Positions 21,802 to 33,050 of a DNA stretch of 64,000 bases are shown one piece after another. The stretch comes from Cryoendolithus antarcticus. Its lineage: Eukaryota; Ascomycota; Dothideomycetes; Cladosporiales; Cladosporiaceae. The DNA lies in NCBI GenBank assembly GCA_002077065.1, contig NAJO01000004.1:434001-498000 (forward strand). The letters are read 5' to 3'. A model generated the notes under the pieces. That model saw only the letters and a program-made list of their open reading frames with translations, was not told the DNA's origin and searched no databases. The translations under genes were made by a program, and so were the position numbers. The first letter of the stretch is position 1. The number at the start of each line of letters is the position of its first letter.

Positions 21802-22975
21802 TTACCACGCGCTATGCCCGCCATCGATCCGCAGATCACTGCCAGTCATGAAACTGCTGGCATCGCTAATCAAGAACACTGCCGCGCCTCTGTACTCTCC
21901 CGGCTGGCTCAGCTTTCCAAGCATATTCTGCGTCGGCCACTCCCGTTTCCGCTCTGGATATTGCTCGAACAGCGCTTCCACCATTGCAGTCACGATGTAG
22001 CCCGGGGATATCGTGTTGACTCGGATGCCGTGCGGTCCCCACTCGGAGGCGAGATTGCGGGCTAGCTGGATGACGCCGGCTTTGGAGGCATTGTAGGCTG
22101 GACAGATGAGGCCCTGGATTGTGATTAGTACGGGAGACTCGCTACGACTTCCAAGATGAGACGTACTCGGTTCGCCACAGTACCGCTCATGGACGCTATC
22201 ATGGCTATGCTGCCACCGCGACCCCATCGAATCATCTCTTTGGCAACAGCTTGCGCAGTCATCAACACGCCTGAGCAGTGGAATGTCAGCTTACCACCCA
22301 CAAGATCATCTCTTTGCACTGCGCTCACCCGTAATGTTCACCTCGAACATCATGTTCGCATCTGCTTGCGTGTAATCCAGCGCCGAAGTCTCCTGCTGGA
22401 TACCAGCTGCTGCGATTAATCCATCAAGCTTCCCTTGCGAGTCGCTGATGCTCTTGATCACTCCATTGAGCTTCGGGACGTCTCGGACATCGATCTGGCG
22501 GTAATGAAGTGTGGTACCTGCGCTGAGTTCAGTCGCTCAGTCCGCTATCTTTTTACGCAGCTTCAGACCTACCTAGCTCCTCAGCAGCCCGCTTTTGCAC
22601 CCTGAAGAAATCCGGACTTGGTTCTGGCAGTCTGTCTAGCGCGTACACTGTTGCTCCAGCCTCCAACAATGCTTCTGCTTGCACGAGACCTAGCCCTCTG
22701 GCCGCGCCTGTCACCAGTACGACCTTGTCATTGAGATTAAACTCGGGAAGGCGCTTGGTGGTGCCGAGGTAGGACGCAGATCTCGAATTGTCTTTTAACG
22801 CAGCTGCCTCTTCGCGTGGCGGCGAGGGAGGCGGTCGGTCGGCTACTGGAGGATTGCCTTTGGGAGGGTTGCGGTGATCATGCGTGGCCAGCCGGACGCA
22901 GCTGAGAGGTGCTATCCGCTGCGCTTGCTGGGAAGCACGTAGAGCCCGAGGTGCTGCGCGGAAAAGTGAAACCAT
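21802..22975 (-). CDS. Short-chain dehydrogenase/reductase with mitochondrial-type presequence
   Basis: Four exons on the minus strand: 22975-22573, 22517-22329, 22270-22167, 22113-21802 (introns 55, 58, 53 nt), giving 335 residues. The first 80 residues are Arg/Ala/Ser-rich (MVSLFRAAPRALRASQQAQ) and Pro-rich, fitting mitochondrial import. The classical SDR core follows: cofactor motif VTGAARGLG, then AAAGIQ (a variant of NNAG), MIASMSG and catalytic YNASKAG (Tyr and Lys), RVNTISPGYI, and C-terminal GSDLRIDGGHSAW. The closest known groups are sorbose reductase/arabinitol dehydrogenase-like SDRs. The substrate is not determined by sequence. Confidence 0.9.
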
Positions 22976-23713
22976 TGCGGCGCTGCAGAGTCTCGGTGGC
23001 AGGCAACGGTGCTATTCACCATAGGATTTCTGGTAGAGCTTGCCAATGTCTCAATCCTTTCACTCCTGTAGACTAGCAATCACACCTAGCTACTCACTTT
23101 TGCGTGACCTGCGCTGGCAAGCTCGCAGAAGGATTGATCACTGAGTAAGAGACCGAGAGATAACAGGAAACAAAACCGAATCGCCTGGGAAAGAAAGTGT
23201 TCCTACGATTCATGCTGTACGAGCTTCGTCATAATATTGCCGCACCCGCGTGAAAGACGTCGGAGGGCAGGTCTACCCACGCGCATTTAGCTTTTGGAAG
23301 CAGGACGCGCCTGAGGTGGGGCAGTTGATGGGGTTTTGCAGTCAGATGCCGCGGCTTCCCTCTTTGGAGCTCTTGCAAGTGGATGATCCTCGGGAAGCAC
23401 AGCCACCCTGGGCAGTGAATGTATGTTCAAATGGAACCGTATCGTTACGAGAGCCTTGTGCGTGGTAGCAGGCTCGAGCCTACGAGTAGACAGTCGTCAG
23501 TGTTTCTCCAATAAATCTGGTTCCTCGATATGCTGCTATAAGTTCAGCCACCTCATGTGAATGCTAATAGGACAGCTACGGGGAGAAGAGCAGATCGGCT
23601 CACCTTTTGACAATTTCCGCTTCTTTTGTCATTCGCGTGTCCAGTTGGGACTCGAATGTCAACTTCAGCGCGATTGGTCCACAACATCGTCAAACGCCAC
23701 TCCGCACAACACG
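22976..23713. other. Divergent intergenic region, 738 bp
   Basis: Lies between the divergent SDR and ABHD12-like genes and should hold both promoters. The short plus frame 23250-23468 shows no family pattern. Nothing else is supported. Confidence 0.5.
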
Positions 23714-25094
23714 ATGCCGTCGACAGCCGACGTGATGAGTCGAGTCGCTGTCGGCGTCAGTATTGCCGTCGGGGTATATGCAGTGATCCTCGGGGCTCTG
23801 CTGACGCCGCCAATCCAACGGTTTGCATTGTACGCGCACAAGTTCAACACCGCATTCTGGCATGACCTTAACGATGCCGAGCAATTTGGGTTCGCAAAGA
23901 ACCAGGTGACGCCGTTCAACATCGCCACACCGGATGGCCAAATGCTATACGCTTGGCATGTGTTGCCAATCGATGCCTATGCGCGCAACGAGAAGACATT
24001 GAGGGAGCTCCATCGACCATCGGGTATCGCCGAAGATGTCACAGAAGGTCTGCCGTTTCAGCTGCTCAGTAGCAAGCAGCATCCTGCCAGGGTTGTCGTG
24101 TACTGTGAGTGAGCACGAACTCGATCGTTGACGGTCAGTCAGCTGACCACGCAAGTAAGAAGTCCATGGCAACGCTGGTCATGTCGCACAAGGCTGGCGA
24201 ACGGACACTTATCGAATGTTGACACTCCAGCCCAATACTCATGTCGTCACGATCGACTATCGCGGATTTGGTCATTCCAGTGGCTCGCCGACCGAGGCCG
24301 GCCTGATCACGGATGGAGTAGCGCTCGTGAATTGGGTTTTGCTCACAGCCAAGATTGCTCCGGAGCGAGTGGTCTTGCTCGGTCAGTCACTCGGGACTGC
24401 TGTAGCTAGCGCAGTCGCGCTACAGTTCGCCGATCCACACGACGTCGGTCTGACGAGTATTGGCAGTGACAGGCAACGCTTGCTGAATGGCTTGAACGGA
24501 GTGGCTGCTCCGACGTCGTTTGCAGGGGTCATTCTCGTCGCGCCGTTCAGCTCCTTACCTTCTCTCCTGCTCACATATCGTCTCGGCGGTCTAGTTCCCT
24601 TGTTGTTGCCGCTTCGACCGTTTCCGAGACTGGCAAATGCACTGACCAGTCGCATGATCGACACTTGGCCGAGTGCTCTGCGTCTTGCTCGATATTCCAA
24701 GGCACTCGCCGCAAACCCAAGTCTACTTGAAAGCAAGGAAGACGATCTCAGCGGAGACGGTAGTGCCACTCGACGTGAGATGGGTGCGGTGCAGATTGTC
24801 CACGCGCTCAACGACATGGACATAGCGTACGAACAGAGCGAGATGATATGCGGCGAAGTACTCGGCGATGATCGCGTGAAGGCCAATGGCGGTGGAAGGC
24901 CCGTGACGTTCAATGAGCGACAGCTCGGTAGACCACGACTGAGCGTAGAGCTACTGCAGCATGGGGGTAAGCTTTGGAAACCTGGACTTGCATCTGAACT
25001 AAGCTGACGGCGTCCTGCAGGACACAATCGTGTCGCTACATACTCTGCAGTCTCAATCGCGGTGCTGAAGGCCTTCACGGGTCGTTTCGATTGA
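23714..25094 (+). CDS. ABHD12-like membrane alpha/beta hydrolase
   Basis: Three exons (23714-24104, 24163-24966, 25021-25094) give 422 residues. An N-terminal membrane span (about residues 10-30, VAVGVSIAVGVYAVILGALL) precedes the hydrolase domain. The oxyanion motif is YFHGNAGHV, formed across intron 1. TIDYRGFGHSSGSPTEAG follows, the nucleophile elbow is LLGQSLGTAV (GxSxG), the likely acid is in HALNDMDIAY, and the catalytic His is in HGGHNRV across intron 2. This is the ABHD12/monoacylglycerol-lipase-like layout; relatives hydrolyse lysophospholipids or monoacylglycerols at the ER. The chosen ATG gives a standard N-terminus; an in-frame ATG at 23561 would add 51 atypical residues. Confidence 0.87.
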
Positions 25095-27457
25095 CATTGA
25101 GGGTTGCCGGCAACCAGGCTCAGAATAGCGCCCTCGAGTCTGCGTGATAATTTTGAGATACCATAGGCTGGAAGAGGTCGATATACACACAAATTGATGA
25201 GGGTATCAATTCTTTACCAGGGTATCGAAAGATCGTTATCGATGGCATAGACTTGACGATATGTCGTCCAAAGAAGCTTATTTCTTACACATCGTTCCTT
25301 CCTTTAGCACCCAGTGCCTAGCACCTCACCCGAGTCTGATTCTATACATCATACATTCCTTACCCCTAGATACTCACCCAAAGGACTGTCCGTAGACCGT
25401 CCCTCCGTCACTGGACTCAGGCATTCCTGACTATCCAGAGGAGACGGTAGTAGACCTCATGACCTCATGCTCAAGGAATTGACCGACGCACACGCATCTT
25501 GACGGTTCGAAGACCGAAATTGTTTACAGAACACTCGCTTGAACATACAGCACTGATCTGGAACATCACACGATCACAGACGGCAGGTTCCCCGTATGAC
25601 AGCCTGTCGGAAGACACACGCCATGTGGAGATGTGGGATATTCTGTGGTCCAACATGGTGTGAGGCCAGCACTCATGAGCGGCCAGATAGCGGATCACAT
25701 GACTTGCACCACCTGCGGGTGGGATTTAGCGTCGACATTCGAGAGCCTATGAAGCCGTGATGGACTTGGGTAGGCGCCGTCCGCCGCTCGGCATCGGATC
25801 GTAGGGGTGTGTTGACATCTGCATCTTCGCGATTGTGCATGGCATCTCCAAAAAAGAAGCATTCGCCAGACACATCCTGTCGGTCGCGTCGATCGACGAA
25901 TGAAGCTCCTCTTAAACAGTAGCAGACAGGGTTGCCTCACTGAATCGTAAGCAGGTTCCGGCGACCGATCTTCAACGAAGACTGGTGTCGATTCATGAGC
26001 AATTGTTACAGGTTGCGTTCAAGTTGCATCTGGGTTGATCCGTGAAAAGACGATTCGGCGTTATCTCAATAGGGCTGTGTCTCCCGGTCGATCAAGTCTG
26101 TCATCGACCAATGTCAGCGGAATTACCACGGCGGCCAATCAGAAGACAGAAGCAGCACCAACATCTCCCAAGAACAAGTAGGCTTTCTTCCTCCACGGCA
26201 CGTTTGCGAGGGTTCGGTCCGGACAAGAGTATTGCGGAGTGTCGAGCACCATTCCATGTCAACGAGCGATCGAGTGGCTCATAGTCGTTTGTCTCATAAC
26301 GGCCCGGCACTCTTTCAGCAACGGCTGCGACTTCACGTCAATTTAGATAGAGAAATGTTCAGCTCCCGATGGTCGTCAGAAGCAGCTTTCAGGCAGCCTG
26401 CGTCGTGAGCGCAGCTCCCAAAAGGAATAGCGATGCCGCGGCGTAGCTGCACAGACTTTCATGCAGCCCGTGGCCATTTCGTGCCGCACAGTCGCGTCGA
26501 ACGAATGGCGAACCCGACTGCCGTTTGCCACGCTTGTATGGCCTGCTCCCTCTTCGCAATACAATCCTCGATGGGCAGACAGCACTTTCAGATGGGGATC
26601 GACGACGTGCTCAAACGTCCGTCGAGTCTACTTGCATGCACGCGCACGCGGCGGCTATGCATGAGGGCGCGCTACCGCGGGCGCAAGATGTGAGCCAAAA
26701 GCATTACGACGCGGCCGGTGCCAGACCCTCCACCATCAGCGCGTGGGCGACTCATGCTCACCTCTCAAAGCTTCCTGCTCTTCTCGTCGCATTCATTCTC
26801 TTACATCGTCTTTCTACTGACTTGGAATTCGCCTCCGTTGACAACGCACAGCACAGATCATTGCCACCCAACTCGCGGCTTGTGTTTTACCGATCTTGGC
26901 CGGCACTAGAATTTAGGCGCACGAGCCTCCTACGCTTTGCCCGAATGCACGTCACTTGACCAGATCGCAAGGCGATTTCTAGGAAGACGGTGGTCTAGTT
27001 GGGACATGCACCGGCAAGGCCAATGTACGTCGTCCACGTTGCAGGCTACGTGAGTCGCCGCATGTCAGTCCTGCCTGACGATCTGCCTGCCTGCATACCG
27101 CTTCTTCGGTAGGCCCGCGAAACGTGGCGGTGCAAATGCAGGCTATAACGTCTCTGCATGCGAAGGTTCTGGCGCGGTTCTACGACATCATTGAAGAGCC
27201 GCACTTTGCCTCTTGGTCTCGTGCGCTGCTATTCTTTACTCATCATACTCGTATCGTTGTGCGCTGGACGCTAACGATTTCCCTTTGTAGTGCGTCAGTG
27301 GCATCGGCGAACACTGGATTTTTCTCAATCTACGATTATTACGACGTAGCACGACATATGCACTAATGAAAGTAATACTCCAACAAGTCGGATATTGGTC
27401 TGAAGGGGACAACGACCGTCAGGTACGGTCCGGGAGTGTCGCACAGCGCAGGCACCC
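25095..27457. other. Gene-poor interval, 2.36 kb
   Basis: No gene recognised on either strand. Frames at 25471-25940, 26042-26310, 26433-26959 and 27124-27366 overlap one another and have no family signature or convincing splice partners. The 3' part probably contains the long leader and promoter of the 1602-aa protein gene. Confidence 0.45.
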
Positions 27458-30400
27458 GTGATGTCGGCATCGTTCAGCGCCCGACTTCGACCGTCAAGGA
27501 CGCAAGAGCATCTCACTCAGGAAGAAAGGCGACCACAACCCAGTCGCCTCCCTCTCAGAACATCCTCAGCAGACGGCGAGGCTGCTAGGAATGGCTCGCG
27601 CATTGCAAGGTTGGCCAAGCACTCAAGTCGGAGCATCGCGACATCGGACAAGAGCACAAATGTTGGGTCCACAAATAAGACGGCGAGAGCGCTTCCGCAA
27701 GGACCTCCACATCATGGCGCGGGTGTACCTGTCAGACCACATGCTGTGAAACTTCACTCGGACGTCAGTTCAACCGCCAACACGATGAGACAATCAGGAA
27801 TAGTTGATATCCAGTCTGCACGGGTTGCGAGAACGCCATCGCTTGTATCTGGATCATCAGCATCGGAGTTCGACAGCCCTCGTGCACATGGCTTGCGCAG
27901 GAAACCTTCATCGATCGACCAGTACGCCGCGCAGAGACGGGCCGCACATGCTGCAACCGATTTACATCCCGTTGCGATGCACCATGGTGATAGAGGTGTG
28001 GAAGACGACTTCGAAGACTCGGTGCTCGGGATTTCCATGCCGGCGATTGGCGCAGCAAGTAAGAGTACAGGCATCAGCACGACACAAGCTAGCATACCTC
28101 GATTCCCGTCGCCATCCTCGGCAAGGGACTATACGCCCTCCGTGCCAGCGCTCAGCCATTCCACGACCCCATCCACAAGATATACGGCATCTCCGTACAG
28201 CCTTGCCGTCACGCCGAGCTCGGCAGCATCATATTCTCCAGGCCCGAATGCCTTCGCAGCTGCTGCTGCCTCACCATATCGATCCGTCAGTCAAACGAAG
28301 GACAGGCCTCATGTAGGTCGCGGAGTCAGCGCATCTGAGCACGCCTCTCGCCTGGGTCTACCTCCAGTCCGCGAGTCCTCGACATCATCTTCCAACTCCA
28401 CGGTGAAAGCTCCGCAGCCAACAGCCACGGGATCGACCAAGGGCCGAACCACAATCACAGAAGTGAGCAAGTCCCAGGGAAAGGTCAACGCCGCGATATC
28501 GAAATCAACAGTCCCCTCGAGATCCGCTACGACGATTCAGATGAAGCCGGTTGGAGACTCGACACTTACTCACAACCCGATTGTCGTGCCTCCGGAACTC
28601 GCACATTTGAACGTTGAGACACCCGCTAGAAACGACAAACACAAACCTCTCCCGCCTCTCCGACCCAGCAGAGACAATACCCCAAGTCTCACCAATGTGA
28701 ATCGTCCGTCTCCCGTGGTGCAGAGCGATCTGCCGAAGGTGTATACCACTTACCACAAACGTACACCATCGCAAGAAACACCATCATTTGCTGCATCACC
28801 CAGTATCAGAGGCAGATTTGGCATTTCCTCAAGATCATCTTCTCGACAGACCGACCGAGTGGATTCCGCCATTTCCTCTGCGCCACCAGCACATCGTGCA
28901 CGTGAACAAACCCCTACTCCGAAAGACGGTCCAAGACTTCTACGCAAGGATTCTCCGGCAATTGGATCCACGGCAGGACCAAGCCCGAGCAAATCACCAC
29001 GATTCGGTTTCTTCACTCGCAGAGCCAAAGATGTGGCAGAGAAGGGTGCGGAGAAACCGAAGAAGGAGGCAAGGAAGGGACCCGCTGCAGGTACCGGTCA
29101 CGAAGGCTACGGCCGTTTCCACTTTCGAGGACGAAGCGGCAGTACTACAAGCTCCACGACCAATCGCTCCCCAAGCTCCGACAGCACTGCAAGCAGTCAA
29201 ATCAGACCAGCGGCTCCTCGTAAGAACAGCGCGGCGAGCAAAGACGAAGCCCAGCTAGATGAGTTCCTACGCCAACGCCTCAGCCCAGTCATTCTTCGAG
29301 GCAGCGGCGGCAGCAACGACGGGCAAGGTTCCAGCATCGCATCCGTACACCTCGTGTCGAGCAGTTCTCCATCACTCAATAGCTTGATTACGCCACAACT
29401 GCGTCTTCTGCCGTCCGCAATGGACGACGGCCGCAGCTCCCAGACTTCCAAGCACGTGTCTCTCAGGAGTGACGCACTGACTACGGACAGCGAAGATGAT
29501 GCTTTTGTACAGCAGCGTAACTTGGCTGCCCGTCGATCGTTTGGCAAACTACATGCAAATGGGAAAATATCCACACGCATGCCTGCCCCAATCAACACAA
29601 ACATACCGCCACGACTGGAGTCACTTGACAGCTACGATGCAGAGACATCCGCATGGCCTCAAACAGACAGCACGTTACCACCTCGCACCTCGATCGACAC
29701 TCGTGAGGGACTTCTACTTCATGCACAGCCCGCGGAGCCCGAGCGTAAGCCGTCACGGAAGTGGAACTTCTTCCAGCGAGCCCACGCATCTCCACGCAAG
29801 GGAAGAGAGACGATCCGTGATGAGTCGTTGACCAGCGAAAGTAACGCTAGAGCGACAAATCTCGACAATGTCGGAAACTACGCTATGCTCAACACCATCA
29901 GTCCCGTCGGTCTCGACGAGGTCGAGAGGATAGTACAAGAGAACGAAGCGTCTGCTGACGAGAGCGTCCGGCGCGATATGCCTGCGCGGAAACTCGTACC
30001 CTACGAGCATCGTCACACAAGCTTACTCCCGTCGCCGCCAACCCTAGCGTCACCCGCATTTGCGCAGAAACCAGGGGCACCGAACGTTATGGTGCGACTG
30101 AACTCGTCGGAGTCTCCGGAGCTGTTACGTGCCAAGATGGCGGTCCCGTCTCAGATGGCGCATGTTGTCGATATCCCACGCTCGCCTCAGGTTGATCAGC
30201 AGAGTCAGCTCCCACCTCGGCCAGCCCCACAAATACTGCACACCCCGGAGCTGACGCAAGGAACGTTCGGGACACCCGAGCTTCGTAGTGCATCAGAGTC
30301 TCCGAGACTGCCACGCCTATCGCCGATTGGACGCATACCGCCAGTCGTCTCTAGACGCGACCGTGACAGACGCATGCCCGATACCTCATTCTCCCGTCCC

Positions 30401-32266
30401 TTTGTCAATACCCAGCCGAAGCCTACTGTTCGCCCTCCTGGCTCGCTCTACAACCAGATTCGGGAGCTGGCGAGTCCCATCGACGGCGGCTCGCAACCAG
30501 TCTCCAGCACCAGCGGAAAGTCGGACTCTGTATCGACTAGTAAGCAGAGCTACCCAAGCAGTGAGCAACCCACGATCTCAACGAACAGGACCAGTGCAGA
30601 TTACTACGCCGGCAATGAATTCATGGCCTTCCCTCCGCGCAAGAACTCCGAGCAGTCATACTCCAGCAGTTCTGGGTACGGCAGCTGGTTGGGCCCAAGC
30701 AGGGTTCTTATGATCGAGGAGGACGATGTGTGGAACGAATATGACGACTTGATGGACGAGACTCTGCCGCTCAAGACGCCCATCTCGGGCGGGTCATCTC
30801 TCGGAGCACCATTCCAGTATGCTGACGTGCTACACGAGACGAAGAGTCCGGTCATGCCGGCACCACTCAGCTTTGGCCTTCCTCTCTCAAAAGAGCCGAA
30901 GACTGCCTTGCCCCTGCCACCTCGTCAGCGAGCCGAGCAGTTGACACTCAGCGTACCACAGCAAGTTGCGCGACTGATGCAGCCATCTCTTTCACCTCTA
31001 ACACCAGACTCGCTTTCGCATTTCGTGGCTGCATACGGCGATCGTCACAGCGGACTGACCGCTGGACAAAGAGAGAGCTCGAAGGCACCGCAACAGCGTC
31101 TCAGCATGCAATTGCCACGCAACAGCACGTCATCATCTCGCTACAGCAGATCCTCGCGGCACTCACGCTCTGCCTCACTGCCCGAAGCCAACGCACGTCA
31201 TTCACAAAGCAGCATGTTATCCGGTGCCCGCTTCAGTCGCGATGCTCAGCTGCTTGACATCGCCGAGCAGGATTCGGACGAGGAAGGCTCGATGCGAAAC
31301 CTTAGGGCTGCCGCACTGATGACCAGCAAGTGGCTGTCATTTGGTCGTGTGCTCTTCAGCTCCGCGCACAACGAGATGCGCTTGTCGAACGAGCCTCGTG
31401 TACTCGTTCTCGATGGTCTTGGGGGCGACTGGTCTCACTATGTAGCCATGTCCTACCCGGATGCAAAGGTCTACAATCTCGGCCCATCGTCAGGATCCGA
31501 TGAGGCTTTCGCTGCATCTTCGGGGTGGAAGGCGCAGAAGAATCATCGCCACATCAATTTTGCCAACATTTCTTCGCCATTCCCCTTTCCGAAAGGCTTC
31601 TTCACTGCTGTGGTGCTCCGATTCCCGACCACGTCCACAGAACAGGCTTACGCTGCTTGTGTGCTCGAGTGTAAGCGAGTGCTTCGACCTGGCGGGCACC
31701 TCGAAGTCGCTGTCCTCGATCTAGATCTCATGAACATGGGCACGCGAGGTCGCAAAGCGGTACGAGGACTGAAGACCAGGTTGCAAGCACGCGACACCAG
31801 CATTAGCCTGCGCAACATGAGCGACGTGCTTGTGCGCCTTATCGGCCGCCGCGGGTTCGAGAACGTCCAGCGCTGCATCGTCGGCGTTCCAGCCGCAGGG
31901 CGCATACCGCGCAGCCAAGATCTGAGTAGCTCAAGCTCCAATCGTTCAAGTCAGCAGACGAGCTGGGAGCCGGAGAAGCCTGCTGCAGTGAACGACATTA
32001 ATTTCGCCGACCTACTGCAAGACTCACGTGCCACTGGCATGAACCAGACTCGAAACAACGATGACGGCATCGTTGCTCGTGTCAGTCAGGTCGGACGCTG
32101 GTGGTACTCGGCCTGCTACGAGAAGCCACTGCTCAAGAACGACAAGAGCATATGGAACGAGCCTGGCTTGCTGCGCGAGTGCGAGAAGCAGGGGACGAGC
32201 TTCAAGCTATTGATCTGCTGCGCGCAGAAGCCTACACAGACGAGGCGGAGGACAGTCAGTGTCTGA
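27458..32266 (+). CDS. Large disordered protein with C-terminal methyltransferase-like domain
   Basis: A single uninterrupted frame of 1602 residues. Residues 1 to about 1270 are Ser/Pro/Arg/Thr-rich and mostly low complexity, with short motifs such as PPLRPSRD, FGFFTRRAK and KWNFFQRAHASPRKGR. Residues about 1290-1560 form a globular domain: TSKWLSFGRVLFS, then RVLVLDGLGGDWSHYVA, VYNLGP, FPFPKGFFTAVVLRFP, CKRVLRPGGHLEVAVLDLDLMN (two adjoining pieces), and LRNMSDVLVRLIGRRGF. The KRVLRPGG block and spacing are those of class I SAM methyltransferases. The usual D/ExGxGxG of motif I is replaced by DGLGGDW, so SAM binding is uncertain. Similar long proteins occur in other Pezizomycotina as far as I recall. 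No function is known to me. Confidence 0.8.
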   Translation: MMSASFSARLRPSRTQEHLTQEERRPQPSRLPLRTSSADGEAARNGSRIARLAKHSSRSIATSDKSTNVGSTNKTARALPQGPPHHGAGVPVRPHAVKLHSDVSSTANTMRQSGIVDIQSARVARTPSLVSGSSASEFDSPRAHGLRRKPSSIDQYAAQRRAAHAATDLHPVAMHHGDRGVEDDFEDSVLGISMPAIGAASKSTGISTTQASIPRFPSPSSARDYTPSVPALSHSTTPSTRYTASPYSLAVTPSSAASYSPGPNAFAAAAASPYRSVSQTKDRPHVGRGVSASEHASRLGLPPVRESSTSSSNSTVKAPQPTATGSTKGRTTITEVSKSQGKVNAAISKSTVPSRSATTIQMKPVGDSTLTHNPIVVPPELAHLNVETPARNDKHKPLPPLRPSRDNTPSLTNVNRPSPVVQSDLPKVYTTYHKRTPSQETPSFAASPSIRGRFGISSRSSSRQTDRVDSAISSAPPAHRAREQTPTPKDGPRLLRKDSPAIGSTAGPSPSKSPRFGFFTRRAKDVAEKGAEKPKKEARKGPAAGTGHEGYGRFHFRGRSGSTTSSTTNRSPSSDSTASSQIRPAAPRKNSAASKDEAQLDEFLRQRLSPVILRGSGGSNDGQGSSIASVHLVSSSSPSLNSLITPQLRLLPSAMDDGRSSQTSKHVSLRSDALTTDSEDDAFVQQRNLAARRSFGKLHANGKISTRMPAPINTNIPPRLESLDSYDAETSAWPQTDSTLPPRTSIDTREGLLLHAQPAEPERKPSRKWNFFQRAHASPRKGRETIRDESLTSESNARATNLDNVGNYAMLNTISPVGLDEVERIVQENEASADESVRRDMPARKLVPYEHRHTSLLPSPPTLASPAFAQKPGAPNVMVRLNSSESPELLRAKMAVPSQMAHVVDIPRSPQVDQQSQLPPRPAPQILHTPELTQGTFGTPELRSASESPRLPRLSPIGRIPPVVSRRDRDRRMPDTSFSRPFVNTQPKPTVRPPGSLYNQIRELASPIDGGSQPVSSTSGKSDSVSTSKQSYPSSEQPTISTNRTSADYYAGNEFMAFPPRKNSEQSYSSSSGYGSWLGPSRVLMIEEDDVWNEYDDLMDETLPLKTPISGGSSLGAPFQYADVLHETKSPVMPAPLSFGLPLSKEPKTALPLPPRQRAEQLTLSVPQQVARLMQPSLSPLTPDSLSHFVAAYGDRHSGLTAGQRESSKAPQQRLSMQLPRNSTSSSRYSRSSRHSRSASLPEANARHSQSSMLSGARFSRDAQLLDIAEQDSDEEGSMRNLRAAALMTSKWLSFGRVLFSSAHNEMRLSNEPRVLVLDGLGGDWSHYVAMSYPDAKVYNLGPSSGSDEAFAASSGWKAQKNHRHINFANISSPFPFPKGFFTAVVLRFPTTSTEQAYAACVLECKRVLRPGGHLEVAVLDLDLMNMGTRGRKAVRGLKTRLQARDTSISLRNMSDVLVRLIGRRGFENVQRCIVGVPAAGRIPRSQDLSSSSSNRSSQQTSWEPEKPAAVNDINFADLLQDSRATGMNQTRNNDDGIVARVSQVGRWWYSACYEKPLLKNDKSIWNEPGLLRECEKQGTSFKLLICCAQKPTQTRRRTVSV

Positions 32267-33050
32267 TTCTTCCGTAGAGGTTCTTCGATGGTTTCATTGA
32301 TTTTACGATTTACGAAGGCTGGACCTGACGGAATTTGGTACCTAATGTTCAGCGTTGGAGCGATTTGCTTTCCGCACTAATACCCACAAAGCGCTCTTTT
32401 GCCCACGGTCTCATGGCATCTCTCTACTTACTTACCAGGGTGCATGTGCATAGCGCGGTAAATACCAAGACGCATATGGCCTCACGGCCGCGAGCATAGT
32501 CATATAGTTCGAGGGTCTAGATATCTCGGTCAACATGTACTTCACACATTGTTCATTGCCTTGATCTGATCCTTCTCAATCCGATGGTCAGCATACGCTT
32601 GTAGCACATGTCTACCTTTCAACAGCAACCGTCGAGGAAGGTCTACACTCGTGCGGCATCGAGCGGGCCATGCCTGGCGTGTGCACAACAAGTACGAGCG
32701 GAAGAGGTGGAGTAAAGTCTGTTCCACCCCACATCGTTCTCGACCATCTCGTGCACACACACGCATGTCCACATTAGCCGTCTAGGGTACGGAGTCGCAA
32801 GTAACCGGGCGACACTACGCGACGGCGATGGAGTCCCGTTATGATGGGGGAGGCAGGATCTACCTAGACCCGGCTTCAGATGTAGCGACATACAGCAGAT
32901 CGCAGATTGAGGTGCTCAAATCCATCAACCCGCAGTGAAAGATACGAAGACCTTCCACGGACAGACAGGACCGCGAAGGCGAGCATCGAACGTACAAGGC
33001 ATCATAGATCTTGGTCACATAAATCTGAACTACGAGCCTCACATCACACA
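32267..33050. other. Intergenic, 784 bp
   Basis: No gene seen. It contains the 3' flank of the methyltransferase-like gene and the upstream region of the ALDH-like gene; small frames at 32542-32891 lack any pattern. Confidence 0.5.
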
